From Obelidium mucronatum (lineage: Eukaryota > Chytridiomycota > Chytridiomycetes > Chytridiales > Chytriomycetaceae), in the NCBI GenBank assembly GCA_025765595.1, contig JAIVFH010000025.1:186001-250000 (forward strand): 64,000 nucleotides of DNA. The letters are read 5' to 3'. Below, in pieces: positions 43,255 through 55,733 of the stretch (the stretch's first letter is position 1; every line of letters begins with the position of its first letter). The notes under the pieces were generated by a model. That model ran no database searches. It had not been told where the DNA came from and saw only the letters and a list, made by a program, of their open reading frames with translations. A program made the position numbers and the translations under genes.

Positions 43255-44891
43255 TCAACAGAGTCCCATTTCTCGTTTTATGTTTTCCACAACTTTCATA
43301 TTTTCGGCGTGGAGATCTGTCAATGCCTGCAAATCGACACCGGAATCACAATTTTGCAACGGTGGAAGCGTTTTTTTCTTCCCGTTAGAGTCTGTGGCAG
43401 TCGTCGATACTATAGAGATTCCTGCAGACTTGGAGAAACATGGTTTCTTGATTTTGGACGCATATGAGAGCATCTGGTTTAAAATGAAAGTCCATTCAAA
43501 AACCAACCAATATGAGTTACTAGTTTGATGGTTTGTCACTCACCTTTTCTCTTTTTTCAGCTGCTGCATCTTTCTTTTCTTTTTCCCTACTTGTTACTCG
43601 ACTTTCTTTGCCTTTGACGGATGCCCTTGTAGACTCATCCCCGATATCCCACAGCCCAGATATTTGGCTGCAAGAATCAATAACACTGGACCGACCTCCT
43701 GCTCCATTTCCTCCAACGGCGGAAATGGCAGCGGCGACAGCCAATTTACGCACCTTCAGTGCATACTCTCGCATCTTCCCTGCTTTCCTCCTCTTTTCAA
43801 GATACTCCTCATTCTCGCGATCGAAACCAAGTCCCTTACGAGCACCAATGGAGGGAGGTAAACACGGAGGCGGTGGTCCAGAACTGCAATAACCCGTAGA
43901 TCTGGAAGAACCGGCAGAAGGAGTTGGGGAAGTATATCGCCATGTTTTCTTGCTGTTTTTTATTTCGAGAGGTTTGTTTTTGCTGTTGATATCGTTTGTG
44001 GCGGCGCATTGAACCAAAAAGCCAGAGTGGTGCACTGTAGGTAAGGAAAGCCTCATAAAGTTTTCCATATCGGTTTGGTTGACACGGGATTCTGGATTTG
44101 TTGAAAGCCTGTTTTCAGCGGGAAAGGTGGTCGATGGTGGCGGTAGATGTGAACAAAAGTCTGTTTTAACAGCTGGCTCCATTAGTAAACTCCGCTGGTG
44201 TGTAATTCTTGGAAGATGGTGTTGGCCGTCGGCTGCTTGACGATAGCAAGACCCATCAGAGGTTTCAGAAATATCGGTGTCGCAATGGGGTCCTTTAATT
44301 ACTAATTCTCGCATCAGACTGGGAGGATCGTTCTTTGACCGAATGGAAGGATTCGTTTTATACAGCCCCGCCGAAGCACCAATACCTCCGGTCATACCCT
44401 CAGATGTGGCTTTACTCATCAGTATCTCGTATTCTTTTGCCGATGACTGGGAAGGCCATTCATTCATATTTGTATTCACAACTTCCAGTCCCACTTTTGT
44501 ATCGTTCATTGGAACTTTTGATGGAATAGAGGGTACGATTCCCAATGAATTCATATCACTCTTGTTTTCGAAACTGCTATGATCATTATCGGGTCGAAGT
44601 GGGTAGTTTGGATCTTGAGAAATAACTAAAGCCTTGACAAGGCCCTTTTTCTTTTTTGGTCTGCTTTCTCTGGTTGTGTTTACTGGTATTCTCTCTTCTT
44701 TCCTCCCAAGAGCAACAATCGTCAGCTCATTCTTCAACAAAGGAAAGGAAGAATTGCTGCTGTTTGCTTTCTTGAGATTAGAAGCAGGGGGTGCCGCCTT
44801 GGTGCAAGTCACGGCGAAGGGTGGGGCGGATCCCATCAATATCCCTTCGCCATGGTCAAAAAACTGCTGTGAAGCTTGAGGCTGTTGATAC

Positions 44892-44930
<39 letters not shown>

Positions 44931-46927
44931 ACTTCCAACTCATACGACACGATCGGAAGATCTTTTTCCGAGCTCCATTTCGAAATCGTTGGGATTTGAT
45001 TCCGATATTTGGGAATATTTGACCTGGATCCACCGCTAGCTGCTGCCGCACCGGCACCAACTGGAGCACCTAATGCACTGCCTCCTGTATGTTGACCCGT
45101 GTATGACGGGGGAAGTATCAAAGGAGCCATCATTGGATGGGGAGATCCATCAATGGTTGTGAGCGTTGCTTGTGGCAATTTAATCGGTGGCACCCCTTGC
45201 TTCTGAGCTTTCGGGGACGACGCTGTAAGGCACCGTTGATTCAAACTCGATGGGACACCCATGGAATATTGTTGAGATTCACCTGCACTTTGGAGGAACT
45301 GACGTAATGTAGAAGTTGCTGAAGCAGATGGTTGCTGAAGAACTGGAAAGACCAAGGTCTTATTGTTGCTGTTTTGCTTGAGTTGTTTCCTATCAGAGTA
45401 TCGAAACGATCCTGCAGGTGGCGGTGTTTGGGCTGTACGCGTCTGTTTCGGGGCTGATGCGAATGCATCTGTAATGAACCGGTGGGCACCGTGTTCACTG
45501 GCATTATGGTGCTTGATAATAATTGGTATGGAAGGATTTAAGTTTCTCATGAATGGATAGTGTTGAGGCGGCACAATTTGATGTGGTTTCTCCTTTCTGG
45601 TTTGTTGAAGGGGTTTTAACACTGCAGTAGGGAACATTTGAGAGCTGGATTTTGCTATCAGGTTTTGGATATGGCCCGGATTAGAAGCAGGTCGAAGACC
45701 TGGCGACGGAGATCGCGCCAAACTGATTTGCAAATTGGCAATAACAGAAGGTGCCAAATCATATTGCCATGAGTTCAATGTAACAATCCTCGATCGCTTT
45801 TTTCCAATTGAAAGTGGTTTGAGGTTTTCAAGAGAGAAAGGAGCGTGAGCTGAAGTTCCTGGTCCATTTATCCAAGTTGCTTGAATGTAACAATTCAAAT
45901 CTACCAACATTGGAATATTCAAATCAGAGCTTGTAGTTTTTGAAATAGCAAACTGTTCCATTGAATTATATGAATGTTTCGAGTAAGGAAGGGCCGTTAT
46001 GGCTGGGGCAGGTACAATAGAATCCATAGGTGGTGAGGGGTTAACCAAAGCCGCCGCCTCCGTGTGTTTCACATCTACCGGTAAATCATCGTTTGTTTTT
46101 GAAGGCCGCTCTGTATCCTGGTGGTTTTCATCATTCTGCTCGAGTTCCCCTCCCCTGTCTCCAACATCCACAAAGTTGCCATCCACCTCGCTTTCGGAAT
46201 TCTGAGCCCCATGCTCAAGAGCTTCGTTGGTATTTAATCCTTCGCAGTCAGCTCCTTCATGTTCGGAAGTAGTGCTTTGCCGGCCACTGGACCTATCATC
46301 CCCATCTTCTGCCGAGCTGCCACCAGAAGTAGCTGCAACTCCTCCGGAAACTCCTACAAGAGACAGACTCAAAACCGCGATGTTTTCATTTTTCACTTGT
46401 TTCTCCAATTGCTGCTGATGCTGCTGCCTCAACATGAGAGCAACTTTTTTTTTACTCCTTGGTTTCCGCTGCAACACGAGATGATGTGAGTTTTTAAATC
46501 TTTTTGGTGGAGCAGATCCTGATGCTGATGCCGCTGGAGCTGCAGCTGCAACAGACGTGGATCCAGATTTCTCGGAGATTGAACATGACTGGTAATTAGA
46601 TGGGCCAGACGAAGCTCTCAGATTATATTCCGTCGCAATGACTGGCTTTGGTGTCTGGATGAGGGGAAATTTGGAGCGTTATTTTTTTAAGTCGCGCTTC
46701 CCCCCTCCCCAACACCCAAAATATCCCAGATCGAAGCCACAAACTATGATGGAGATGAGTTTTATCACATCATGATCAAACTGAAACCCCGTCTTAATTT
46801 TTTTTCTTCAAAGTTGAGCGAGTCGAGAGGAGTTACTTTTTGTCCATGCCGCTGGAGGAGGAGGGACTGAACTCAAACAAAGGGGTTCTGGGTAGCAAAC
46901 CTGATGATCCTGAATCGTTGAAGCCAT
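43255..46927 (-). CDS. Large disordered Gln/Ser/Pro-rich protein of unknown function
   Basis: Three exons (46927-46901, 46654-43544, 43473-43255) give 1,118 residues. Exon 1 encodes MASTIQDHQ and joins in phase 0 to TPKPVIATEYNLRASSGPSN. The protein is largely disordered, with acidic and Ser/Gly stretches, a Gln run (positions about 44892-44930), and Lys-rich segments (KKRFKNSHH-like, PKKKKGLVK). One stretch near residues 265-340 looks less disordered: DLNIPMLVDLNCYIQATWIN, SIGKKRSRIVTLNSWQYDLA, PSVIANLQISLARSPSPGLR. The C-terminus holds coiled coil (EKRRKAGKMREYALKVRKLA; AENMKVVENIKREMGLC). I do not recognise a domain. A nuclear role would fit the composition but is inference. Confidence 0.72.
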
Positions 46928-47159
46928 ATCACCTTCTTCCACGCTGCTTGTTGGGTCTTTCTATTGAATGTGACCTCTGAATGGGATGTGACTGATGTAG
47001 CGAAAAATTTGTCAATACAATGGAACGACAAACGGCCAGCAAGTTGGAAGATGACCCAAAAATCAAACGTGAACAAGGAATCCAAGGAATGATTATGTAT
47101 AGCGACCAAAAAAAAAAAAACCAAAGAAGAACTCCAAAAAAAAATTGGACTGGGACACT
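46928..47159. promoter_or_regulatory. Promoter region of the large disordered protein / 3' end of the PCNA-like gene
   Basis: About 230 bases between the two minus-strand genes, with A runs at 47109-47120 and 47139-47145. No supported coding sequence was found. Confidence 0.4.
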
Positions 47160-48648
47160 TCACATGTCCAAATCTGGAGCGAGAAAGTATTCCAAGAACC
47201 CAACAACCTTCTTGTTTTCCAAAATAGCATCCCTTTCTTCCATGGCGTACTTTCCAGAAGTTCCAAATGCCACGGCGCTGCTACTCAGAGCAGCAGGTGC
47301 TAATTTGAAAGCATCATGCAATGGATTCTCAGTCCCCAAGTTCAAAGGATCGTGGACATGTACAACTTCGATTGGATGTGAAATGCGAAGATGAGAGTGA
47401 GCAGGACGCAGTGGAGAGACACCGGTGTTTGTGGCAGAAGGCGAATGCCCAAATTGAGGAGAAGCAGGACGGCTGGAATGGGGAGATGGTGCTCTACTTC
47501 CGCTTTGGTTAGGATGAAGGAATCCTCCCTGTTGCTGTTGGGATTGCTGGGGAGGTATTGGGTTTGGGGGAAACGACAGCACCACGGAGGTTCCCAAATG
47601 CACGGCATGAGCAAATGCAAGCAAATATCGCGTGTTGAACGATTGTCGAATAGCTGATGCAAAGTGCAGAATTTTGAAGCGCGGAACGGGTTTGTTTGGA
47701 AGGTTATACTTTTGAGAGAGTCCGACTTGCAGAGTGCCATTAGGACCAGAGGATTCAAACATGATTGAATTTTTTGTGCCAGTAATCAAAACTAAGACAA
47801 CCGTTGGTGAGCAACAAGATACTAACACATGATAATTATTTTACCTCTATCACTGGCATCGTGAAGTGCGGCAATTGTTCTAACGTATTCCTTCGACTCA
47901 ATCTGCACCACAAATGCGTACCCGCTGGGAGGAGGACTCGGCAAACGATGAACAATAGGATCAATTTTGTTGGGTACAAAATCCATTTCATATAGAACTT
48001 TGCGTCCCAGGTCTGTAGGATATTGATTGAGTATTTGTTGAGACTTGAGACAAGGAGAGAAAGCAACCCACCTAGAGACTCAAAGTACAACTCGCAACCT
48101 GCTTCAGCCTTTTCCGAACGCAAAGACACGCGATCAAATTCATCAACTAGTTCCATCTGGTGGAACATTGTCTTTGGGTGCACTGACAAAGTTACAACCA
48201 AACCATCATCGTTGGTATTGACTTCTTCGGGATTGCACGACAAGCCGCTGAATAAAGAGGCCATTTGAGAAGATTCTAAACACATGAACGAGAACGGATG
48301 GGATGGCGGAAAGCGATCGAGCTGCGACTCTTCCTGTTTAGGGTACGACCCTGACGTTGAGCTCTTTGGCGACTGCGACGCCTGGCTGTTTGAGTCTGAC
48401 GGGCCTTGAAACAGGCGGAACGAGGCAAAGGCAGCCTTGGCGTCTCTAGATTGGTTGTGTGGTCAGAGAAAGAGTTGCGGGTGACAATGGACCAACCCGC
48501 CAGGGCCGCAGGAGAAGTGGGAGTGGAGGCCTCCCTCCTCGGAAAAACGCAGACTAAGCGTGTTGGACCGATTCAAGTCTTTGAGCGCACGCAGAATCGC
48601 AACGAGGACAGCTTTTGAGCCGCCGGCAAAACACCCTTCAATTTCCAT
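47160..48648 (-). CDS. Divergent PCNA-like sliding clamp
   Basis: Four exons, all phases agree, about 445 residues against about 260 for PCNA. The fold can be followed end to end: EGCFAGGSKAVLVAILRALK (PCNA opening helix), AAFASFRLF, FSFMCLESSQMASLFSGLSC (PCNA NLTSMSKILKC), VVTLSVHPKTMFHQME, YAFVVQIESKEYVRTIAALH (PCNA SCVVKMPSGEFARICRDL), DRVLITGTKNSIMFESSGPN, FNTRYLLAFAHAVHLGTSVV (PCNA FALRYLNFFTKATPLSSTV) and VGFLEYFLAPDLDM (the PCNA C-terminus). Extra length comes from a Ser-rich insertion early in domain 1 and a Gln/Pro-rich insertion in domain 2. The position of PCNA Lys164 reads Gln in my hand alignment. This is probably a paralogue beside a standard PCNA elsewhere, but that cannot be seen here. 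Confidence 0.82.
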
Positions 48649-48940
48649 TCACACAAGAACTTCTATTAATTATTAAACAAGAAACAAAACTCAAAGGACA
48701 CAAGCTGGACTCGCGTCTGCATTCGAATTGTCAGTCGTCCGTGATTTGTCGCAAAACTTTTTACACACAAACCCGCCGCCCCTCTGACTGCAAACACGCC
48801 TCCACAGTCCAACACGCACTACCATCGCCACCAGTGCCGCCAGCGAACACAAAATAGACTCGTCGCTTAGTGGAAAATTCCTGATACACCTGGTGGCCCA
48901 TCGAGCAAACGTGCGCAAAACAAACAAATAACAAACAAAC

Positions 48941-51771
48941 ATGTCCGAAGATGCACTGCCCCAACGGAGAACAACGCGAAGCTCAAGCGCACATGCACGG
49001 CAGGCGCAAACACAGCAGCAGTCAAGACCAGGCTCGGCCGTCTCAGCCTCCTCGGGCGAGTCCATCGTAAACACGTCAAATACCAATAACCATAGCCCGC
49101 CAAAGAAAACCCCCACCGCGTCTGCAGCCCCACATCCAATCTCGGGGCGAAAACTCTCAAAATCAGCCCTGGATGCAGCTACTATCTCGCGCGAGGCTGA
49201 AAATATATCCCCCTTCAGAGTGTACAACCTCCGAAGCGACTCTGCCTCAAAAAGCAGAAGCTTCGCCAGCCATAAAAGCATCAACATGCGAATTAGTGAT
49301 GATGGGGGAAACGATGGTGACAAGGAAGACGCGTCCACCATGCCCATCACATCATCAGCGCGACGTAATGCTCACACCAAGCCCATATTCTTTCAACCCC
49401 CGTCCTCATTCAGTGAATCAGAAGAAGAAGAAAATTCAGCCTTGGGCGCGGCGCCGAATTTCAGTGGCCGTCAGTCGCGTTCCAAAACTCCCAAAGTTGG
49501 CACTACCACTTCATCTACACCAAAAGACAAATCGAAGAGAAAAAGATTTACGGAGGAAGATACTCCATCTACAGCTGGGTCTAGAAAGCGAGCGCTTCGA
49601 GGCAAAACGCCTGTTTCTGAAACATCCCGCTCACGCGATGCCACGCCAATTGCTTCTAGAATGAACGAAGAAGCAAGCACCACAGTTTATACGTCCTACC
49701 CAGTACCTCTGTACACTAGCTCGTCAAGTATTACTCTACCAGAATCCACGTCTGGGGTTGTGAAGCCTGTTGCTCTCCGTCGTGTAGTTGTCACGGCAAC
49801 TCAAAGCCCACAAATGGCCCTCCGCGCGGAATTATGTTTGCCATCATCTCAATTGACCCCAAAAGCAATAACTGAAAGTGCGTTTCATCGATATGGGTCT
49901 ACCAAAAAGTCGGTGTGTAAAGACATTGAGATGGATGAATTCTTCAACAGGTATGTACAGTGGCGTAAAAAAAATGTTGGTTCAGATTCACCCTAAAACC
50001 AAGTGTTTTGCTTTTTATTTTCCCAAGTCCGACACAAAAGAGCATGCAGTCCAGCCACAAGAAGCGCTCATCAAGTCCAACACCTACTCATCCTTCTCAA
50101 CTCGGAATATACTTGACGTCCGACAGTGAGCCAGAAAGCGCGTATAGCAGTAGTTTTGGAAGCAGCAGTGACTCCACGTCTAATGGAAGCCATCCATGGC
50201 TGAAAGGTGCTTCACGCAGACCAAAAGCTGCCAACAGACGCCTCTTTGTTGGTTCTCTTGACAAAGTGGATTCTTTGACAGACCAGATGAATGCGTCCCT
50301 CCTTGAGACTCCTTTAAAGGCGCGCAGAGCAACTTGTATGGCCACTGTTGTGGCCTATGGTGGTGGTGGTGGTGCAACACAACAAAAGGAATTTATTGCA
50401 AAATGCCTTGCAAAACCACATGAGGACAAAAATTCAGGCGCCAAATCAATTTCGGATTCTGATGCTGCGTTCCCGCTGCTTGTGTCCACTGATGCGGAGG
50501 ATGATGACGACGATCAGATTGAAGTATCAATGATTGGAACTGATCACAACGCCTTGGCTTTGGTGTTTCGCTACATGATTGTAAACGAAATGGACGTCCT
50601 CCATTGTGCGGAAGTATGTAAATTGTGGAAGGGGGCCGCTGAGCAGGAAATCTGGCGGGCTCCTGTATTCGTCAAGCTTTCTGCAATGTTCAAAATGCAT
50701 CAAGCAATCTATGGCGACGCTGTTTCGACTAAGACGTTGCACGGGGCATCTTTGTGGAATCAAGGCAAAAAGAGTGGGATTCGTGGCATGCTCGGCATGG
50801 TTGGTGTCGCAGTAGACCCATCCAGTCCCCGGAAACTCTTGTTCCCAGGTGGCCAAACCACCATGCCAACGCCAGCCAAAGAACCGGACGCCAAAGAAGC
50901 ATTTTGCATGAAGCCGAACCCAAAACTAGCCAAGCTCGTTCAATCTGTCGCTTTCCACTTGTTTTACCCCGGAGATATGAGATACCCACCCAAATTTGAT
51001 GTGCAATCGTTCCTGACGGATACATTCCCGAACCTGACTGCCCTGTCCCTATCTGGAACGCCTCAATGGGTGAACCCTTATTTCCTGGCCAGGATTGCCT
51101 CGTGTCCGCGTTTGCGACGCAGTCTTGCGTCTTTAGAGCTTTCCTGTGGTGTGATGGATAAACTCACATCAGATGAAAATACGAGCCATGAAGCTGTTGC
51201 GCCAATGTGGGAGAAACTGAGTGGGCTGAAGCGGATTGTAGTCAATGAGTCTCGAACTCTTGATGATGCTATTTTAAAGTTTATGGGGAAAGGGTCGTTT
51301 GGGCTTGAGGAGGTGCGGTTAATTGGTTGTTTTGGGGTGACTGAGGTTGGGATTTTAGAGCTTGTAAAGTTGTGTGGCAAAACAATCAAGATTTTGGAGA
51401 TTTCTTGTTGTCCAAAGGTGGGGGATGGGTTTTTGAAAGGCTTGGCCTATCATTATGGTGTTCACCAGAGTAACAGCGGTGGTGGTATTTCCAGCCAAGC
51501 TGAGTTGAAGCTTTTGAAAACATTGGTTTTGAGCCAAAAAGGGAATGGTCTCTTTAGCGAAGAAGGATTATTGTCGTTGTTGGCTCCAGCTGGGAGAAAT
51601 GCCATAGTTGCTTTGACGTCCCTCTCAGTGACTCTATTTCCAACGCTTTCAGTGAATGGGGTGAATCGAATTGTGGAGAATCAACAGGGCCTACTGCGTT
51701 TTCAGATCCAAGGATGTCCGAATGTGATTAGAAACGAAGTGAATAATCATGAATGTGTGTATGTGAAGTGA
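48941..51771 (+). CDS. F-box-like/leucine-rich repeat protein
   Basis: Two exons (48941-49950, 50028-51771) give 917 residues. The N-terminal half is disordered and basic (RRTTRSSSAHARQ, SKRKRFTEEDTPS, RKRALRGKTP), compatible with nuclear location. Then an acidic patch (DAEDDDDDQIE) precedes an F-box-like helix set, NALALVFRYMIVNEMDVLHC AEVCKLWKG. The C-terminal LRRs follow: NLTALSLSGTPQW, SLASLELSCGVMD, LKRIVVNESRTLDDAI, LEEVRLIGCFGVTEVGILEL, KILEISCCPKVGDGFL. This resembles F-box/LRR substrate receptors of SCF ubiquitin ligases. The single intron ends in AAG rather than CAG or TAG, but no other acceptor keeps the frame. Substrate unknown. Confidence 0.83.
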
Positions 51772-51825
51772 AATCAAGCGGGGACCTTTACTATTTTCAA
51801 ATAAAATCGAATGTTAAGTCTGCAT

Positions 51826-53070
51826 TTATTTTCGTGACAACCTCATTTCGCGCAACCAAGCTACATCCGTCTCGCTTCGAGTTTGCCAGCCCCAGCTCAC
51901 GCAGTAGTGCTCACCCATCAATTTCCATTCCTCCAGTTCATCAAATATTTCCAGTTTCGCAATACGTGCGTGTTCTTCAGTAGACAGATAGTGCTCGTAG
52001 TAATCCCACATTGTGATTGCATCTGTGGCGCCAGTGAATCCAGATTCATGAAAACGTGTCTTGTGTGCTTCTAATGTTGGGCAAGCAATCAAACCAGGCA
52101 AATAGATGTTTCGCAGCTTTTGTAGCAGGGGAAAAATTCAACAACACAATGGTAAATACGTTTTGAATTGAAAAAAATACTTTGAGATTTTCAAGCATCA
52201 TTTTTCCAAACGCATCATCGGGATTGATTTGCTCGTAGTTGATCATTATGGATGTGGTTGGTCCTTGAGCACACCAGTCCACTACTGTTTTGATTGATTC
52301 GGGAGGCATGTACACGAGAACACATTCGGCAAGAAAGAGGGTTGGAATGCTATGGTCGTTTTCCATCAAGGGTTAGACTATTTCTCGAAAGGACGCTGCT
52401 CCTTACCTAGAATCATACCCAGCGTTAACCAATTTAGGAACAATCTCTTCGTGCCATTTTCTTAAATCCCCAGAAATCAAAGAGTAATCGCTTCCGTGAA
52501 TTTCACTTCCACCAGCAGCTACAAGACATATTTAAATACACACACACAACAATACCGATAACACATACCAAGCGAATGATCACCGAGCAGAGAGCATAAA
52601 TCCTTATTCTTTTTAATAAACTGTGCCTTTTTGGCTGTAATCTCAGGGAAGTCGATTTCAAAGTACTTCTTTGGATGGATGGCGGCCGACTGTATACGCA
52701 ATTAGGAGTCCACAAACGCTCTTGTTTTGCAATCAAATACTTTGAGCATGAAGAAGCGGGTGTCGAAGCCTGCGCCCAGCACGACAATCTGCCTGTCGCT
52801 TCCCGGCTTTTCGCTCGACGCCACGAACGCCGTCACCAGCGCGTGCAGCGCCGAGAAGCGCGCGTACGAGCCCCTGTTGATGATTGGCGGCTTGCGCGCA
52901 AGCCGGCCGGCGCCGCCGCGTGCGAACAGCGGCGCAAACGGGTCGCCGAAGTATCCGGCGGCGACCGCGGACCTGGGCGCGTGTCAGCTTTTGCGTCTCT
53001 TGCACGAATCCACTTACAGCCGCGCGCCCGTTGCGTCGTCGTTGGTCCCGCGGATGGCGCTGTCTCCCAT
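51826..53070 (-). CDS. LCMT1: Leucine carboxyl methyltransferase 1 (PP2A methyltransferase)
   Basis: Multi-exon gene. GTNDDATGARLS, then AAGYFGDPFAPLFARG, KPPIINRGSYARFSALHALV and the SAM-binding motif IVVLGAGFDTRFFMLK. Next come KKYFEIDFPEITAKKAQFIK, LFLAECVLVYMPPESIKTVV and SIMINYEQINPDDAFGKMM. The C-terminus reads PTLEAHKTRFHESGFTGATD, MWDYYEHYL, EEWKLMGEHYCVSWGW. These match LCMT1/Ppm1, which methylates the C-terminal Leu of the PP2A catalytic subunit to steer holoenzyme assembly. The family is about 330 residues, as here. The start at 53070 (MGDSAIRGTNDDATG) is supported by the canonical TNDDA element. Exon 1 and 2 are GC-rich relative to the rest. Confidence 0.93.
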
Positions 53071-53781
53071 TTCGCGATTTCAAAGAAAAATAAAACACTT
53101 CGAGAGGTATTATATATGTGCACAACACATTACTATTGAACTTCGGCATCTCCCCCGTCGAACGAGTATGTGGTACATGCAGACTGCCACGCCAAAACCA
53201 AATCAACAATCAGAAACAATTTTTCCCTCGGGGAAATTCGGAATGCCCGATACTTGGCGAAGACCCTTGTTTACTCAAGATTTTACGGCTTTCCAGAGCA
53301 TTCTTATCTGAGGAAAGTGCGGATTGGTTGTAGCGCCTACAGTAGTAGCGGAAGAGTTCAAGATAACGGGATTTCACATGTTTTTAGAGGTAACGTGAAT
53401 AAAACCATCTTCAACTTTCTGTTACTCCATTTGCTGCGAGTTCATTAACTAGTGTTTATTTGGAGTTTTCCACCGGATGAATCTTATCGCTGTGCAGCTT
53501 ATCGTTGGTGAGATTTTCCTGTCCACCTTTTTTTAAAACGTGCCAAAAAAGGTATAAGACAAGCACGAAAAGCTGCTTCCCCTTTCACCCCTATTCACTC
53601 AACAGTTTATTTGCGAATCACTCGACTGCAAACCATCAGCTTCACTGTACGTGTTACTGAGGGGATCCCTGGACACTACCGTTTCTTGCATATGAAACAC
53701 AGCTTATCTAACGTCACTTATTATTCGCAAAACAACAGCATTAAGCAACTTTAGCAACTTTTTCAATACAACTCGTAAACC
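53071..53781. other. Divergent intergenic region between LCMT1 and pyruvate kinase
   Basis: About 711 bases, the longest gap in the window. A plus-strand reading frame at 53170-53448 has no ATG and no recognisable sequence, so I do not call it. A pyrimidine-rich stretch at 53575-53605 and an A/T-rich section before the start probably belong to the pyruvate kinase promoter. No tRNA-like cloverleaf was found by eye. Confidence 0.5.
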
Positions 53782-55566
53782 ATGTCCGCTCAAGACCAAT
53801 CTTACCTCTCCTTTGGTGAGTTAGTGTGGTGAAGGGCGATTGTTATCAGCTGTTGTTTTTATCAAAGACTGACCACACCTACTTGCCCAGAACACCGTCC
53901 AGTTCAAATCAAATCCAAGATCATTTGCACAATTGGTACGAACTCACAGCACATTCTTTTTCTCTTGTCCCATTTGAGATATTCACATTTTACCTTCAGG
54001 TCCAAAGACTCAATCTGTCGAACAATTGGGAAAGCTTATTGAAGCTGGTTTGAATGTTGCTCGTTTGAACTTTTCTCACGGAAGCCACGAGGTACCGTTG
54101 CTGTTGTTTATTTCCGTTATCTTTTGTGGTCTGACTGACAGTTTGGAAATTTTCCCCCCCTAAAAAGTACCACGCTCAAACCATTGCCAACGTCCGTACA
54201 TATGTCAAGAACTCAAAGAACCCACGCACTGTTGCCATCTTGTTGGACACCAAGGGTCCAGAAATCCGTACCGGAAAGCTTGTCGGCGGAAAGGACATCA
54301 AGTTGACTGCTGGTTCCACCTTCACATTCCACAATGACTCATCCAAGCTCGGTGACGAGACTCAAGCTTACACTACATACTTGGAGCTTGCCGAGACTGT
54401 GAGCGTTGGAGACCGTATCCTTGTTGACGATGGTCTTATCGGAACTGAAGTCATTGAAGTCAGAAAGGAGAAGAACGAGGTTGTTGTTCGTATTGAGAAC
54501 GACGGTTTCATTGGCGAGAACAAGGGTGTCAACCTCCCAGGTGTATCTGTCAAGCTCCCAGCCATCACTGAGAGAGATGCTTCTGACATTCAGTTTGGTG
54601 TTGAGCAAGGAGTTGACTTTATTGCCGCCTCCTTCATTCGTAAGGCTGCCGATGTTCTTGAGATTCGCCGTTTGATCAAGAACACCAACATCAAGATCAT
54701 CTCCAAGATTGAATCTCAGGAGGGTTTGGACAACTTCGATGAGATTTTGGAAGTTTCCGACGGTATCATGGTTGCCCGTGGTGATCTTGGTGTTGAGGTC
54801 CCAGTTGAGACTGGTAAGGATGTCAACCGTTTAGTTTTAGTTTCCCTTCCTTTATTTATACGAAACATTCTATTCTCTCCCAACAGTTGCTCGGTATCAA
54901 AAGATGATGATCCGTAAATGTAACGCTGCCGGAAAGCCAGTCGTCACTGCCACTCAAATGCTTGAATCCATGATTGTCAACCCCCGCCCAACCCGTGCCG
55001 AAGCGACCGACGTTGCCAACGCTGTCTTGGACGGATCTGACTGTGTCATGCTTTCTGGAGAAACTGCCAAGGGTGCCTTCCCAATCTTGGCTGTCGAAAT
55101 GATGTCCAAGATTTGCAGAGAAGCTGAAGCCGACATTAACTACTCTGAATTGTACCCACAACTCCGTCGTCAGCTCGTTCTCCCCATCAGCGTCTCTGAA
55201 GCTGTTGCTTCCAGTGCTGTCAAGACTTCATGGGATGTTCACGCTGCCCTTATCATTGTGTTGACTCAAACTGGTAACACTGCCCAGGCCATTTGTAAAT
55301 ACCGCCCAATTGCCCCAGTTCTTGCTGTTACGGCTTCTGACCAAGTTGCCCGTCAGTGCAACGTTTTGAGAGGAATTTACCCCTTTGTCGTTGACAGCAT
55401 GGAGGGTACCGAGAACATCATCCACAGAGCTATGCTATGGGGTGTCAAGATGGGTATGGCCAAGAAGGGTGACCCAGTGGTTGTTACTTCTGGAGTTATT
55501 GAGTCTGTTGCTGGTAGCACAAACATCATGCGTGTTCTCAAGTGTGTTGGATTTGAAAGAGATTAA
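53782..55566 (+). CDS. PYK1: Pyruvate kinase
   Basis: Five exons. Short early exons encode [46 protein letters not shown] and [11 protein letters not shown]. The large exon carries [75 protein letters not shown]. The last exon carries [59 protein letters not shown] and the C-terminal regulatory domain. Catalytic Lys (SKIE), metal ligands Glu/Asp (ARGDLG) and the K-site (NFSHG) are intact. It converts phosphoenolpyruvate and ADP to pyruvate and ATP. Codon use is strongly biased to C-ending codons (GTC, CTC, AAC), as expected for a highly expressed gene. Confidence 0.97.
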
Positions 55567-55733
55567 GCGTTTCTTCCATTTTGTTTGCTGTTTCTTTAAT
55601 AATAAACCTGCAAGAGTTTACTGATTTTATGATGCTGTGTCATAGAAACCCGAAATGAATTATTTCTCATCAGATTGCGAGAATTTTGTTAATGAGAGAA
55701 TCACTCAATTTTGTTTTTGAAGAAGCTATTTAT

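Noticed and set aside
47160..48648. Assignment of the clamp gene to Rad9, Hus1 or Rad1
   Set aside because: The match to PCNA continues through both domains and includes the PCNA-type C-terminal YFLAP motif, which the 9-1-1 subunits lack.
53170..53448. Plus-strand frame upstream of pyruvate kinase
   Set aside because: Begins with GTG, has no recognisable motif and lies in a likely promoter.
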